DNA of 64,000 nt from Tumebacillus sp. BK434 (GCF_004340785.1 NZ_SLXS01000001.1:124001-188000); one strand, 5' to 3'. Numbered from the stretch's first letter, positions 1-8,894 are shown. Translations and numbers: made by a program. Notes: generated from the sequence alone by a model not told the origin.

Positions 1-649
1 CGTCTATCTCAAGCCGAGCTACGGCACGCAGGGCAAACGCATCTATCGCCTGAGCTTGCCGGGGCAGGGGCAGGGCGTCCGCATCCAGTACATGCAAAAC
101 GGGCGCACGCTGCACCGCCGCCTGCAGCGTCCGGGCAGCACCTGGCAGCGTTTTTTGCAACAGCGTTTCTGTGCCGGGCGCGCCTATCTCGCTCAGCAGG
201 GGATCGACCTGCTCGCCGACCGCGGTGTGCGGCCGGTCGATTTTCGCTGGCTGATGCAAAAGGACGGGGCGAACGTTTGGCACGTTACCGCCCGCATCGC
301 CCGCGTCGGCGGCTCGGGCTCGATCACGACCAACCTGCACACCGGCGGCCGTGCCGTGCTCGCCGATGATCTGCTCCAGAGCAACGGCTTTGCCGACGCT
401 GCGGTGCGCAGCAAACTGTTGGACTCGCTCGATGAGGCGGCGCACAGCATCTGTCGCGTGCTGGAAGCGAAGGCCGGGCGCATCGGTGAGCTCGGGATCG
501 ATTTTGGCGTGACGGCGGAAGGCAGGATCTATCTGATCGAAGTCAACCCGCGCCCGGGCAGGCAGATGCTAAAACAGACCTCGCCGGGGGTACGTGCGTT
601 GTCACTCTTGCGCAATCTTGAATATGCTAAGTACACAACAGGTTTCTGA
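1..649 (+). CDS. YheC/YheD family ATP-grasp protein, 5' end outside window
   Basis: The reading frame is open from base 2, so only the C-terminal ATP-grasp half is seen. The conserved family features follow in order: a lysine-glycine strand (VYLKPSYGTQGK), the DFRWLMQKDG strand, and the terminal metal and nucleotide site IGELGIDFGV...IEVNPRPG. YheC/YheD are endospore coat-associated proteins in Bacillus; the fold predicts ATP-dependent carboxylate-amine ligation, but the substrate is unknown. It is the first of four homologues in a row, with 28 bp before the next. A TTG at 56 could be mistaken for the start, but the upstream residues match the family, so the gene begins before the window. Confidence 0.85.
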   Translation, partial: VYLKPSYGTQGKRIYRLSLPGQGQGVRIQYMQNGRTLHRRLQRPGSTWQRFLQQRFCAGRAYLAQQGIDLLADRGVRPVDFRWLMQKDGANVWHVTARIARVGGSGSITTNLHTGGRAVLADDLLQSNGFADAAVRSKLLDSLDEAAHSICRVLEAKAGRIGELGIDFGVTAEGRIYLIEVNPRPGRQMLKQTSPGVRALSLLRNLEYAKYTTGF

Positions 650-677
650 CTATCCACGACGAGAGGAGGGACGGGTG

Positions 678-2054
678 ATGGCGAGTTCGAAAGCGATTCG
701 TATCGCGCCCTCTTCTCTCGCGCACAGTGGTGTGCTGGCCTTGCCGCGCGGCTATCTCAAAGAATTGTCGCTCCAGCCGGGCGATCTGCAGCTGTTTTTT
801 GGTGCCAAACAAGCCCGTATCCAATTGCGCCCGTCAGAAAAAGGGGCGGCAGACACCGCGTATGTAAGCGCCGATCTCCTCCGCGAGCTGCACCTGCCGA
901 CGGGGGGCAAACTCACGCTGCACAAGACGGGAGCCGGGCTGCGCTTCGGCTGGCTGCTCGGGATTCTCGCCAATGTGAAGACGGAGCACGGCCAGCCGAC
1001 CGGCCAGCAGAAGCAGGTGTTTAAAAATCTGCTCAACGCGGCGGCCGGGGAGAACCTGTACGCGTATGTGTTTTCGGCAGCCGACATCGACTGGGCAGAG
1101 GCGACGGTGACCGGCTACCACTTGGAAGGCAAAGCGGGCTGGGCCTGGCGCAAACTTCCGCTGCCCGATGTGGTCTATGATCAGATCATCTCACGCGCCT
1201 ACAGCAACCGGCCCGATGTGGCCGAGGCGCGGGAACGCTTGAAAAGCCTGCTCGGCAAGCGGTTTTTCAACCCCGGCTATTTTAACAAATGGCAGGTTCA
1301 CCAGTGGCTGCAGAGCGACCGGCGCATGCTGGAGCACGTGCCGGACGCGATCTGCTTTGAAAGCGTGGCGCAGGCGGCCCCGTTTCTGTACCAGCATCCT
1401 GACGTGTATGTGAAACCGGTGCACGGATCGCTTGGGATCGGCATCATCCGGGCCCGGCGACGCCCTGATGGCCGGATGTTTTACCAGATCAAGACAAAGG
1501 ACGGCAGCCTGCGTCAACAGTACGCCGGTTCCGTCTCCGTGTTTTTGAAAAAGTTCGAGAAACGCCTGAAAAAAGGTCCTTATCTGATCCAGCGCACTTT
1601 GCGGTTGAAAAGCTGGCAAGGCCGCCCGTTCGACATCCGCATCCTGTTGCAAAAAGACGGTGCGGGCGTCTGGAACCGCACCAAGATGTTCTGCCGCATC
1701 GCGCAGCAGGGCCAGATCACGTCCAACCTCTCGACCGGCGGCGATGCGCTCGCCGTCAAACAGCTGCTCCACGAGATGTACGATGACACGAAAGTCAGGC
1801 GCATCATGAAGCAGCTGAAAGACATCTCCTCCGCGGTACCGCAGGTGATCGAGCAGCAGAACGGCGGCACGGTCGGCGAGCTGGGTCTGGATCTCGGGCT
1901 GGATGAAAACGGGAACATCTGGGTGATCGAAGTGAACGCCAAACCTTGGAAAAAGCCGAACATCGAGGAAGGGGAATGGCGCGACCTCGCCTTGCTCGCG
2001 TTCGTACGCCCGGTTCAATTTGCGAAATACCTCTGCGAATCAGACCTTAGATAA
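678..2054 (+). CDS. YheC/YheD family endospore coat-associated ATP-grasp protein
   Basis: A 458-residue protein. The first 130 or so residues form the family's N-terminal domain, which starts LALPRGYLKEL and passes through a GWLLGILA strand. Next come the linker with VVYDQIISR and RFFNPGYFNKW, then the ATP-grasp fold with VYVKPVHGSLGIGI, DIRILLQKDG and GELGLDLGLD...IEVNAKP. The acid and asparagine of the last motif are the usual Mg-ATP ligands. I chose the ATG at 678 because GAGGAGGG lies 7 bp upstream; the frame is open further upstream but has no ribosome site. Function is inferred as spore coat maturation in the mother cell; the ligated substrate is unknown. Confidence 0.85.
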   Translation: MASSKAIRIAPSSLAHSGVLALPRGYLKELSLQPGDLQLFFGAKQARIQLRPSEKGAADTAYVSADLLRELHLPTGGKLTLHKTGAGLRFGWLLGILANVKTEHGQPTGQQKQVFKNLLNAAAGENLYAYVFSAADIDWAEATVTGYHLEGKAGWAWRKLPLPDVVYDQIISRAYSNRPDVAEARERLKSLLGKRFFNPGYFNKWQVHQWLQSDRRMLEHVPDAICFESVAQAAPFLYQHPDVYVKPVHGSLGIGIIRARRRPDGRMFYQIKTKDGSLRQQYAGSVSVFLKKFEKRLKKGPYLIQRTLRLKSWQGRPFDIRILLQKDGAGVWNRTKMFCRIAQQGQITSNLSTGGDALAVKQLLHEMYDDTKVRRIMKQLKDISSAVPQVIEQQNGGTVGELGLDLGLDENGNIWVIEVNAKPWKKPNIEEGEWRDLALLAFVRPVQFAKYLCESDLR

Positions 2055-2090
2055 CATGATCCAAGACTAATTCGGAAAGGAGACATGGCT

Positions 2091-3623
2091 ATGGGTTACG
2101 TGCTGTTGCATTCTGGGCAGACCTCCGCAAAACGATTGCTTAGGCGCGTACAAGAGTGCATAGGCGTGGAAACTGTAAACCCGGTGGCCAGTCAGGATGT
2201 GATGATTCGCTGGGGGACGCTGACAGGGGACGACCACGTCGCCGCCTGGACGCTCAACCCCCGGCAAGCGATCGAAAACTCGATCCACCGCACGCGGATG
2301 CTCCGAATCCTGAAGCAAAATGGCGTCTATGCGCCGTCCGCGGCAGGTTCGGAGAAACGCCCAGACCTCGCGCGGGACGTGTTGCTCGACTCCGGCAAGC
2401 GGGTCAAGATCGTCCGCCACTACCGGGTGCCGATCTTCGATCTGCAGCCGCTCGCTCTCTTTCGCGCGGACAGCAAAACGCTGTGGCTGGAGAGCAGCAT
2501 CTCTCAGGCGCAGGAGAAATTTCGGGAAGTGCCGCAGGACGAAGACGTGTATGCGGAGCGCGCCGTGCGCTTGTCGCTGCGCGCCTTGCATGCGCTCGGC
2601 CTCGACTTTGGCATGGTGTCGATCGGGATCACCTCGGCCGACCGCACGATCTGCCTGGATGTCACCGCTTCCCCGAAGCTGAACGTCCGCATGCTCGAAC
2701 TTTTTGAAGACGCCTTACAGGCGTTCATCACGCGTGACCGGGCGGAAGAGCGGCTCTATGAACAGCACGGTAAAAATCCGCATCCTTTTCTGATCGGCAC
2801 CGATCTGGAGTTTATGCTCCGTTCGCCGCGCGGCAAGATGGTGCTCGCTTCGAAGTACCTTCCGCGCAGCGGGCCGGTCGGGTGTGACGACCGCAGCTTG
2901 AATCTGGACGGGGAGCGTTTTCCGCTCGCCGAGATTCGCCCCGCTCCCGCCCGGTCGCCGGTGGAGTTGATGGCGAACGTCCGCCGCACCATGCAGGAAG
3001 CGGCGAGCCTGATCATGGGGAGAAATGTGCAATGGGTGGCGGGGAGCATGCCGTTTCCGCGCTTTCCGATCGGCGGCCACGTGCATTTTTCCGATGTGAA
3101 TTTTTCATCCCGGCTGGTCAAGGCGCTCGACAACTATGTCGGCTTCCCGGTGATGATGATCGAAGCGGGGCAGACGGCGGTGAAACGCCGGCCGAAGTAC
3201 GGCTTTTTGGGTGATGTGCGCTTCAAAGACCATGGCGGCTTCGAATACCGCACGCCAGGCTCATGGCTGGTCACGCCGGAGATCTCCGAAGCGGTCGTGC
3301 ATCTTGCCTATCTGGTCGTGACGCACTACCGGGAGCTCGATGCCGATCTGTTCATCCGGCCGGGCATGCAGCGCCTGTTCTACCGCGCTTACAAGCAGGA
3401 GCTCCGGCCGCACTTCGAACGCATCTGGAGAAGCATCGAAGCGACCTCGACTTACAGGCAGTACAGAAGTTCGCTCGCGGTGATCCCGGAGATGGTGCGT
3501 CAAGGGATCGCTTGGAACGAAGCGGCCGACCTCAGGCAGACATGGGGCTTGCAGCGGCCGGTCGCAGAGCGGCCCGTCGTCGGCGCGCGCCGCGGACGAA
3601 GCGGCAGTCAATCGGCCAGGTAA
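2091..3623 (+). CDS. ATP-grasp-like / COOH-NH2 amidoligase (type 2) fusion protein
   Basis: A 510-residue protein. Residues about 220-440 match the phiEco32-like COOH-NH2 ligase family of glutamine-synthetase-fold amidoligases. Visible markers are GTDLEFML, a GCDDRS loop, an LAEIRPAP strand, GGHVHFS and FEYRTPGSWL. The first 220 residues end in LGLDFGMVSIG...CLDVTASPKL, which parallels the ATP-grasp terminal motif of its neighbours but lacks the normal Glu-x-Asn, so this half is probably a degenerate ATP-grasp. An ATG at 2085 also exists, but AAAGGAG ends 2 bp before it and 8 bp before 2091, so I prefer 2091. The neighbours suggest amide-bond formation on a spore coat polymer or protein; that is inference. 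Confidence 0.75.
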   Translation: MGYVLLHSGQTSAKRLLRRVQECIGVETVNPVASQDVMIRWGTLTGDDHVAAWTLNPRQAIENSIHRTRMLRILKQNGVYAPSAAGSEKRPDLARDVLLDSGKRVKIVRHYRVPIFDLQPLALFRADSKTLWLESSISQAQEKFREVPQDEDVYAERAVRLSLRALHALGLDFGMVSIGITSADRTICLDVTASPKLNVRMLELFEDALQAFITRDRAEERLYEQHGKNPHPFLIGTDLEFMLRSPRGKMVLASKYLPRSGPVGCDDRSLNLDGERFPLAEIRPAPARSPVELMANVRRTMQEAASLIMGRNVQWVAGSMPFPRFPIGGHVHFSDVNFSSRLVKALDNYVGFPVMMIEAGQTAVKRRPKYGFLGDVRFKDHGGFEYRTPGSWLVTPEISEAVVHLAYLVVTHYRELDADLFIRPGMQRLFYRAYKQELRPHFERIWRSIEATSTYRQYRSSLAVIPEMVRQGIAWNEAADLRQTWGLQRPVAERPVVGARRGRSGSQSAR

Positions 3624-3655
3624 CCGAGAGAGACGGGTGCCTGGCTTTGTTGTTT
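3615..3655 (+). terminator. Rho-independent terminator after amidoligase gene
   Basis: An imperfect 12-bp stem (GCCAGG...CCTGGC at its base, one mismatch and one wobble) with an AGAGAGA loop is followed by TTTGTTGTTT. The stop codon lies inside the left arm. Confidence 0.6.
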
Positions 3656-3658
3656 GTA

Positions 3659-3686
3659 ACCCGGCAGTCCTGCGCTTCATACAATA
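3659..3686 (+). promoter_or_regulatory. Putative sigma-K (or sigma-E) mother-cell promoter
   Basis: AC at 3659, 17 bp, then CATACAATA at 3678-3686. This matches the known Bacillus sigma-K pattern AC-N16/17-CATAnnnTA, and the CATACAAT core also matches the sigma-E -10. It lies after the upstream terminator and 31 bp before the GTG of a sporulation-family gene. No good sigma-A pair is seen here. The assignment rests on consensus only. Confidence 0.5.
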
Positions 3687-3716
3687 TGAAATCATGAGCC
3701 AAGGGGAGGGGTATGA

Positions 3717-5132
3717 GTGAACCAACCCGGAACTTCCCTCATCCTCACCGCGCCCCGCAAGCAACTCGCAGAATGGGGTTTGCGTGATGGCGCGAGCGTG
3801 CCGCTCGTCTGCGGCAGGCTGCAAGGGACTGTAAGCGTGAAGCAAAGCGCCAAAGATGAGCAGACCACGAGCCTGCGCTGGCCGGACGGCAGGCTCACGT
3901 TCCAGATACAGGGGCTGTCCGGACAGATCGTCTATTCGAAAGCGGAAGGGTTCCGCATCGGCCCGGTCATCGGCATCATGACCACCGGCGTCCGGCGCGA
4001 CCTCAAGAAGCCGATCGGCGGGCGCACGTCGCTGCTCAGCGATTTCGTCCGCGCTTCCCGCGAATTGAACGTGCTGTGCTACGTGTTTAACGCTTCCGAT
4101 GTCAATTTTGCTGACGGCACTGTGCGCGGCGTGACGCTGTCCGGCCCGCCGGGGCGCGAGTCGTGGACGTTCGCCCGCTTTCCGCTGCCGGAAGTGGTCT
4201 ACAACCGCGTGCCGCACCGCCGGGCGGAGACGCTGCCCGACGTCAAGAAATGCAAAGAGCGCTTCGGAGGGATGGGCGTGCCGCTGTTTAACGAGCGCTT
4301 CCTGAACAAAAATGAGATGTACCGCTGGCTGGCCCGGGACCCGCGCTCCGTAGCGTACATCCCCGCCACCGACCGCATGCGCTCGCCAGACGCCTTGCAG
4401 CGGTTTATTCAGACGCACAAGTTGGTCTATCTGAAGCCGACCGGAGGGAGCCTTGGCATGGGCATCTATCAGGTCGAGCGTGAAAAGCAGGGCTATCTCG
4501 TCCGCTACAAGCGGGAGCGGCAGCATGCCACGACCCGTTTTCTGACCGCCGACGCCTTGTATCAATTTGTCAAACGGCGCGCGCATCCGAAAAGCACCTA
4601 TCTGATGCAGCAAGGCATCCGGCTGATGGAATACCAGGGCCGCAAAACAGACTTCCGCGTACACCTGCACAAAAACGGCCGCGGCGAGTGGGAAGCGGCC
4701 GGCATCGGTGGCAAGGTGGCAGGAGCCGACTCGGTCACCACGCATGTGCACAACGGCGGCAAGGTGGTCGACGGCGACCGGGCGCTGCGCGCCTGGTACG
4801 GCGAGCGCGCGGGACAGATGCGCGAGCGGATGATCGATGTGTCGATCCGCGTGGCCGACGTGATCCAAGGGCTGCTCAAAGGCGAGAGCGGCGAATTCGG
4901 CCTCGATGTCGGGCTCGATCAGGACGGTCATGTCTGGGTGTTCGAGACGAACGCCAAGCCTGGACGCGCCATCTTCCGCCATCCCGAACTGGTCGCGGCG
5001 GGGAAGAAGTCGGCCCGGCTGGTGCTGGAGTACGCTGCGCACCTCGTCAAATTTCCGCTGACCCAAGGACTTGCCAAAGGAGGGAGAGCGGATGAACCGC
5101 AAAGACATCATCCACATCGGAGTCCGCACTGA
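3717..5132 (+). CDS. YheC/YheD family endospore coat-associated ATP-grasp protein
   Basis: A 471-residue third homologue of the array. It shows the N-terminal domain (residues 1-130, with IGPVIGIMT), the VVYNRVPHRR hallmark, then ATP-grasp motifs LVYLKPTGGSLGMGI, DFRVHLHKNGRG and GEFGLDVGLD...FETNAKPG. The final motif has Glu-Thr-Asn, still compatible with metal binding. It starts at GTG 3717 with AAGGGGAGGG 6 bp upstream; a nearby ATG at 3713 is in another frame. The 3' end overlaps the next gene by 41 bp, pointing to coupled translation. The candidate sigma-K promoter just upstream suggests mother-cell expression. Confidence 0.85.
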   Translation: MNQPGTSLILTAPRKQLAEWGLRDGASVPLVCGRLQGTVSVKQSAKDEQTTSLRWPDGRLTFQIQGLSGQIVYSKAEGFRIGPVIGIMTTGVRRDLKKPIGGRTSLLSDFVRASRELNVLCYVFNASDVNFADGTVRGVTLSGPPGRESWTFARFPLPEVVYNRVPHRRAETLPDVKKCKERFGGMGVPLFNERFLNKNEMYRWLARDPRSVAYIPATDRMRSPDALQRFIQTHKLVYLKPTGGSLGMGIYQVEREKQGYLVRYKRERQHATTRFLTADALYQFVKRRAHPKSTYLMQQGIRLMEYQGRKTDFRVHLHKNGRGEWEAAGIGGKVAGADSVTTHVHNGGKVVDGDRALRAWYGERAGQMRERMIDVSIRVADVIQGLLKGESGEFGLDVGLDQDGHVWVFETNAKPGRAIFRHPELVAAGKKSARLVLEYAAHLVKFPLTQGLAKGGRADEPQRHHPHRSPH

Positions 5133-6426
5133 CGGGGGCAAAAGCCCGTGGTACCTCTCGATCTCCGAAACGGCACGCCGCGAAGTGCGGCTGCCCTATC
5201 ACCGTTCGCTGCGCGTGCGGATGGGCAAAAACTGCCCGCCGCTGATCCTGCCCGTCGAACCGAGCTGGCAGCAGGCCCGCTCATCCGGCGACATCCTCGT
5301 GCCGGTCCGCGCCCAGAAGACCCGCCACGGCATTGTGCTCGGCCCGATTATTGCGATTCTGACGGTGGTGCGCAGCAGCACCGGCGGATTTCGCGGCAAC
5401 AAAGCGAATTTTAAAGACATCATCAAAGCGGGGAAGCGCTTAGGTCAGACTGTGGTCGTCTGCACGCCGGAAGGGCTGCGCTCCCGCGAACGGATGGAGT
5501 GCTTCGTCTATACCGGGAAAGGCGCAACGCCGTGGAAGCGGGCTGTGCTGCCCTTGCCAAACGTCGTCTACAACCGCGTCCCCGACCGGGAGGCGGAACG
5601 CCGGCCGGAAGTGCTCCGCGTGAAAAAGTGGCTGGCCGAGCAGCAGATCCCGCTGTTCAACAATCGCTTTTTCGACAAGGCGGAGATCCACGACTGGCTG
5701 CAAGGCGAACAGGAAACGTCGCGCTACCTGCCTTACACCGAGGCCTTGCGTCAGGAAGAGCAGATCGGGCGGATGCTGCGCCGCCACAAGCTGGTCTACG
5801 TGAAGCCTGCCGACGGCAAAGCGGGGGACGGCATCATCCAGATCCGCGCCGAAGGAAAAGGCTATGCCGTCACCGTGCAAAAAAAAGGCCAGCGCACGCG
5901 CACGCAGGTCTCCACGCGTCAGGAAGCGGCTGCTCTCGCCGCCAAAGCGGTGAACAACCGCCCCTACCTGCTCCAGCAAGGCATCTCCCTCGCCACGTAT
6001 GACGGGCGGCAGTTCGACCTGCGCCTGCTCCTGCAGAAGAACCGCCACGGGCATTGGCGCGTCACCGGCATGGGGGCGCGGATCGCCGACAGCGACGGGA
6101 TCACCACCCACGTTCCTAACGGCGGGCGGATCGAAAAAGCGGGCGTGGCGCTGCAGAGCGCCTTTGGCAAATCGCGCGCCGCAGCGCTGGAGGAGAAAGT
6201 GAAAGACATGGCGCTTCTGATCGCCGCCGCCATCGAGCGGCAGTGCCACAGCGAAGGGCAGATCGGCGAGATGTCGATGGACATCGGGGTCACCGCCGAC
6301 GGCACCTTGTATTTCTTCGAAGCGAACGCCAAGCCGATGAAGTTTGACGAACCGTACATCCGCGCCAAATCGCTGCTCCGGCTGCTCCAATACTGTGAAT
6401 TTCTTGCCGAACACTCCGTCACCTGA
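5092..6426 (+). CDS. YheC/YheD family endospore coat-associated ATP-grasp protein
   Basis: A 444-residue fourth homologue. Family landmarks are GIVLGPIIAILT near residue 80, NVVYNRVPDRE, LVYVKPADGKAGDGI, DLRLLLQKNRHG, and the end motif GEMSMDIGV...FEANAKP. The ATG at 5092 has AAAGGAGGG 7 bp upstream and lies inside the end of the previous gene; 7 upstream in-frame codons have no ribosome site. The phosphate-binding loop differs from the other copies (GKAGDG rather than GSLGMG), so the paralogues may differ in substrate. Confidence 0.85.
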   Translation: MNRKDIIHIGVRTDGGKSPWYLSISETARREVRLPYHRSLRVRMGKNCPPLILPVEPSWQQARSSGDILVPVRAQKTRHGIVLGPIIAILTVVRSSTGGFRGNKANFKDIIKAGKRLGQTVVVCTPEGLRSRERMECFVYTGKGATPWKRAVLPLPNVVYNRVPDREAERRPEVLRVKKWLAEQQIPLFNNRFFDKAEIHDWLQGEQETSRYLPYTEALRQEEQIGRMLRRHKLVYVKPADGKAGDGIIQIRAEGKGYAVTVQKKGQRTRTQVSTRQEAAALAAKAVNNRPYLLQQGISLATYDGRQFDLRLLLQKNRHGHWRVTGMGARIADSDGITTHVPNGGRIEKAGVALQSAFGKSRAAALEEKVKDMALLIAAAIERQCHSEGQIGEMSMDIGVTADGTLYFFEANAKPMKFDEPYIRAKSLLRLLQYCEFLAEHSVT

Positions 6427-6510
6427 CGGGGTGTTTTGCTTTGCAGGGGAAGCGGGCGGGGAAGGCGAACATACAGGGAAAGACGCAAGCCACTCAGGGA
6501 GGGACTTACG

Positions 6511-7422
6511 ATGACCACACAGGTACGCATCTATCAGATGGACGCTTTTACCCACATTCCGTTCGGCGGCAATCCGGCCGGCGTCGTGCCCGATGCCGCC
6601 GGCTTGACCGCCGAGCAGATGCAGAAGATCGCCCGCGAGATGAACTGCTCGGAGACGGCGTTCGCCTGCCCGTCCAGCACACCGGGCGCCGACTTGCGCG
6701 TGCGCTTTTTCACGCCGACCGAGGAGATCGACCTCTGCGGACACGCCACGATCTCGATCTTCGTCGCGCTCGGCATGGAACAGCGCTTTGGCGCCGACCT
6801 GCCGATCACCGTCGTTCAGGAGACCAACGTCGGCCTCCTGCCGGTGATGCTGACCCAGAACAGCGACGGGATGATCCAGGCGCTGATGACGCAGGCCGCT
6901 CCGCAGTTCCGGGCGTGCGACCTGTCCCGCCGGGAAGCGGCGCAACTGATCGGTCTGGAAGAGGCGGACATCGACCGCGACCTGCCGATCGGGCTGGCCT
7001 ATACCGGGGTCTGGGATCTGTTCATTCCGATCAAGACCCGGGAAGCGTTCGAGCGGATGAATCCGGAGACCGCCCGGATCGCCGTGCACAACCGCGGGCT
7101 TGGCGTCACTTCGACGCACTGCTATTCGTTTGACACCGTCCACGAATCGTCGCACCTGCACACCCGCGATTTTTCGCCGGCGGTCGGCATCCCGGAAGAT
7201 CCGGCGACCGGCACGGCGAACGGCGCGCTCGGCGCGTTTTTGCTGCGCCACGGCGTGCTGGTGCCGCAGGGTGAGCAGCTGCGCCTGACGGTCGAGCAGG
7301 GCTTTGAGATCGGCCGCCCGAGCTTTCTCACGGTCGAAGTGGACGGTGAGCCGAACTCGCCGCGCACCGTGCGCGTCGGCGGCACGGCGGTGCCGATTCT
7401 GCAAGGCACGATGAGCTTCTGA
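6511..7422 (+). CDS. PhzF family isomerase/epimerase-like protein
   Basis: A 303-residue PhzF/diaminopimelate-epimerase fold protein. It shows the N-terminal FGGNPAGVV signature, MNCSETAF with the catalytic glutamate, TPTEEIDLCGHAT, and in the second half PEDPATGTANGALGAF, the hallmark of the duplicated domain. Characterised members isomerise small metabolites (PhzF in phenazine synthesis), but most Bacilli copies have no known substrate and there are no phenazine genes here. GGGAGGGA precedes the ATG. It stands alone between the spore array and the psd promoter. Confidence 0.85.
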   Translation: MTTQVRIYQMDAFTHIPFGGNPAGVVPDAAGLTAEQMQKIAREMNCSETAFACPSSTPGADLRVRFFTPTEEIDLCGHATISIFVALGMEQRFGADLPITVVQETNVGLLPVMLTQNSDGMIQALMTQAAPQFRACDLSRREAAQLIGLEEADIDRDLPIGLAYTGVWDLFIPIKTREAFERMNPETARIAVHNRGLGVTSTHCYSFDTVHESSHLHTRDFSPAVGIPEDPATGTANGALGAFLLRHGVLVPQGEQLRLTVEQGFEIGRPSFLTVEVDGEPNSPRTVRVGGTAVPILQGTMSF

Positions 7423-7440
7423 GCATTCCGGACAAGTTCT

Positions 7441-7470
7441 TTGACTAATCCCCGCCAAGATGAGTAATAT
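7441..7470 (+). promoter_or_regulatory. Sigma-A promoter of psd
   Basis: TTGACT (7441-7446), an 18-bp spacer and TAATAT (7465-7470) lie 45 bp upstream of the psd start and directly after the phzF-like stop. Confidence 0.7.
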
Positions 7471-7515
7471 AGAAACAATGAACTTTTTCATACTATTTCA
7501 TGTTGGGGGATTTGA

Positions 7516-8355
7516 ATGTCAGACCGTTTGCAGTTGTTCCTGATGAATCTGCTTCCGAAAAATACGGTGTCTCGCCTTGCGGGCCGTTTTGCCGGCAGCA
7601 GCTTTTCCAGACTGTTTATCCCGATGTACATCAAGAAGTTCCAGGTCAACCTGCAGGAGGCGGAGCGGGCGTGGGAGCACTACCCGAGCCTGGTCGAGTT
7701 CTTCATCCGCCGCCTGAAGCCGGAGGCGCGCCCGGTCGACCCGGCGGCCGACAGCGTCGTCTCGCCGGTCGATGGCAAAGTTGCGCAGCTCGGCCGCATC
7801 GAAGACGGCCACCTCGTTCAGGCCAAAGGCGTGCTGTTTACGGCAGCCGAACTGCTCGGCGGTGATGCCGAGCGGGCGAAGCGCTACCACGGCGGCACGT
7901 TCTTGACCGTCTACCTGTCGCCGACCGACTACCACCGCATTCACATGCCGCTCGCCGGACACGTCACCGCGTCGACGTACGTGCCGGGCACCTTGTTCCC
8001 GGTCAACCCGTTTGGGGTGCGCGCCGTGCAGGGGCTGTTTGCGAAAAACGAGCGCCTGATCACCTATTTCGACACGGCGGCAGGCGAAGTCGCTCTGGTC
8101 AAAGTCGGTGCGACGATCGTCGGGTCGGTCAAAGTCGAGTATGACGAAGTTTCCGGCACGAACATCAAAGGCGGGCGTCTCGAACACCGCGATCTGCCGG
8201 ACGGTCCGTCCTACGGCAAAGGCGAAGAAGTCGCCCGCTTCGAATTCGGCTCGACGATCATCCTGCTCTTTGAGCCGGGCCGGGTCGAGCTGAAGGAAGA
8301 CCTCTATCCGGAAGCTCGTGTGCGCATGGGGGAGAAGATCGGTCGTATTTTGTAA
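7516..8355 (+). CDS. psd: Phosphatidylserine decarboxylase proenzyme
   Basis: Converts phosphatidylserine to phosphatidylethanolamine at the membrane. The 279-residue chain shows the PSD core: VSPVDGKVAQLG around residue 80, YLSPTDYHRIHMP, and the self-cleavage site FGST with Gly245-Ser246. Ser246 would become the pyruvoyl group of the alpha subunit. Length matches the short class I bacterial enzymes. It is monocistronic, with a sigma-A promoter upstream and a strong terminator downstream. The start ATG has TTGGGGGAT as ribosome site. No phosphatidylserine synthase gene is next to it, unlike the pssA-psd pairing in some Bacilli. Confidence 0.92.
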   Translation: MSDRLQLFLMNLLPKNTVSRLAGRFAGSSFSRLFIPMYIKKFQVNLQEAERAWEHYPSLVEFFIRRLKPEARPVDPAADSVVSPVDGKVAQLGRIEDGHLVQAKGVLFTAAELLGGDAERAKRYHGGTFLTVYLSPTDYHRIHMPLAGHVTASTYVPGTLFPVNPFGVRAVQGLFAKNERLITYFDTAAGEVALVKVGATIVGSVKVEYDEVSGTNIKGGRLEHRDLPDGPSYGKGEEVARFEFGSTIILLFEPGRVELKEDLYPEARVRMGEKIGRIL

Positions 8356-8359
8356 TAAT

Positions 8360-8395
8360 AAGGAGTCGATGCCAGCATCGGCTCCTTCCTTTTTG
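8360..8395 (+). terminator. Rho-independent terminator after psd
   Basis: A near-perfect stem AAGGAGTCGATGC / GCATCGGCTCCTT (one G-U wobble) is followed by CCTTTTTG. Confidence 0.85.
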
Positions 8396-8469
8396 TCATG
8401 GAAAGCTATATGCTAAACATACACTCAACAAATACACGTTTTTCACTACACTGGAAAGGAGAGAAGCCG

Positions 8470-8835
8470 ATGAAGCAGTTTATTCATGTCAAGACGATGG
8501 ACGGTGAACTCAAACGGACGGAGATCAGACGCGGCGTCGGATTCCGGTTGACGACCAAAGAGATGATTCTGCTGCGCGAAGACGTCTCCTATCACATCTA
8601 TCTCGATGACATTCTCGGCGTCATCTCCCGTGAAGAAGATGAGGCGGGTATTCATCAGGAGAAGATCGGCGACACGAAGGTGGCGCACCACTTCGGAGCC
8701 GCCTCTTATAAGATTGTGGCGACCAAACTGCGCATGTACAACCGCAGCGGTATGGTCGAGCGGGGATCGTCCACGCTGTTCACCCAGCTTTCCTCAGGAT
8801 TTTCCAAACAGCTGCTTGAGCTGTTGAACGCATAG
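8470..8835 (+). CDS. Hypothetical protein, 121 residues
   Basis: I do not recognise the family. The protein is soluble, with alternating short strands and charged turns in the first 75 residues and a serine-rich, probably helical C-terminus (FTQLSSGFSKQLLELL). No catalytic motif, cysteine or membrane segment is visible. The ATG at 8470 is chosen because AAAGGAGAG lies 6-7 bp upstream; the 24 in-frame codons before it overlap the psd terminator tail and have no ribosome site. It is followed 59 bp later by a small cysteine protein, possibly as one transcript. Confidence 0.7.
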   Translation: MKQFIHVKTMDGELKRTEIRRGVGFRLTTKEMILLREDVSYHIYLDDILGVISREEDEAGIHQEKIGDTKVAHHFGAASYKIVATKLRMYNRSGMVERGSSTLFTQLSSGFSKQLLELLNA

Positions 8836-8894
8836 TCATCCGCCTGCATACGATATTCCAGATTTGCGAGAGATATGCAACTGGAGGAATCGCC

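Noticed and set aside
3261-5141. Very long minus-strand open frame (626 codons) opposite the spore array
   Set aside because: It is antisense to two real YheC/YheD genes. High GC at third positions removes stop codons from the opposite strand, and the translation is arginine/histidine-rich with no known domain.
5440-7491. 683-codon minus-strand open frame
   Set aside because: Antisense to a YheC/YheD gene and the PhzF gene; same GC artefact, no ribosome site, low-complexity composition.
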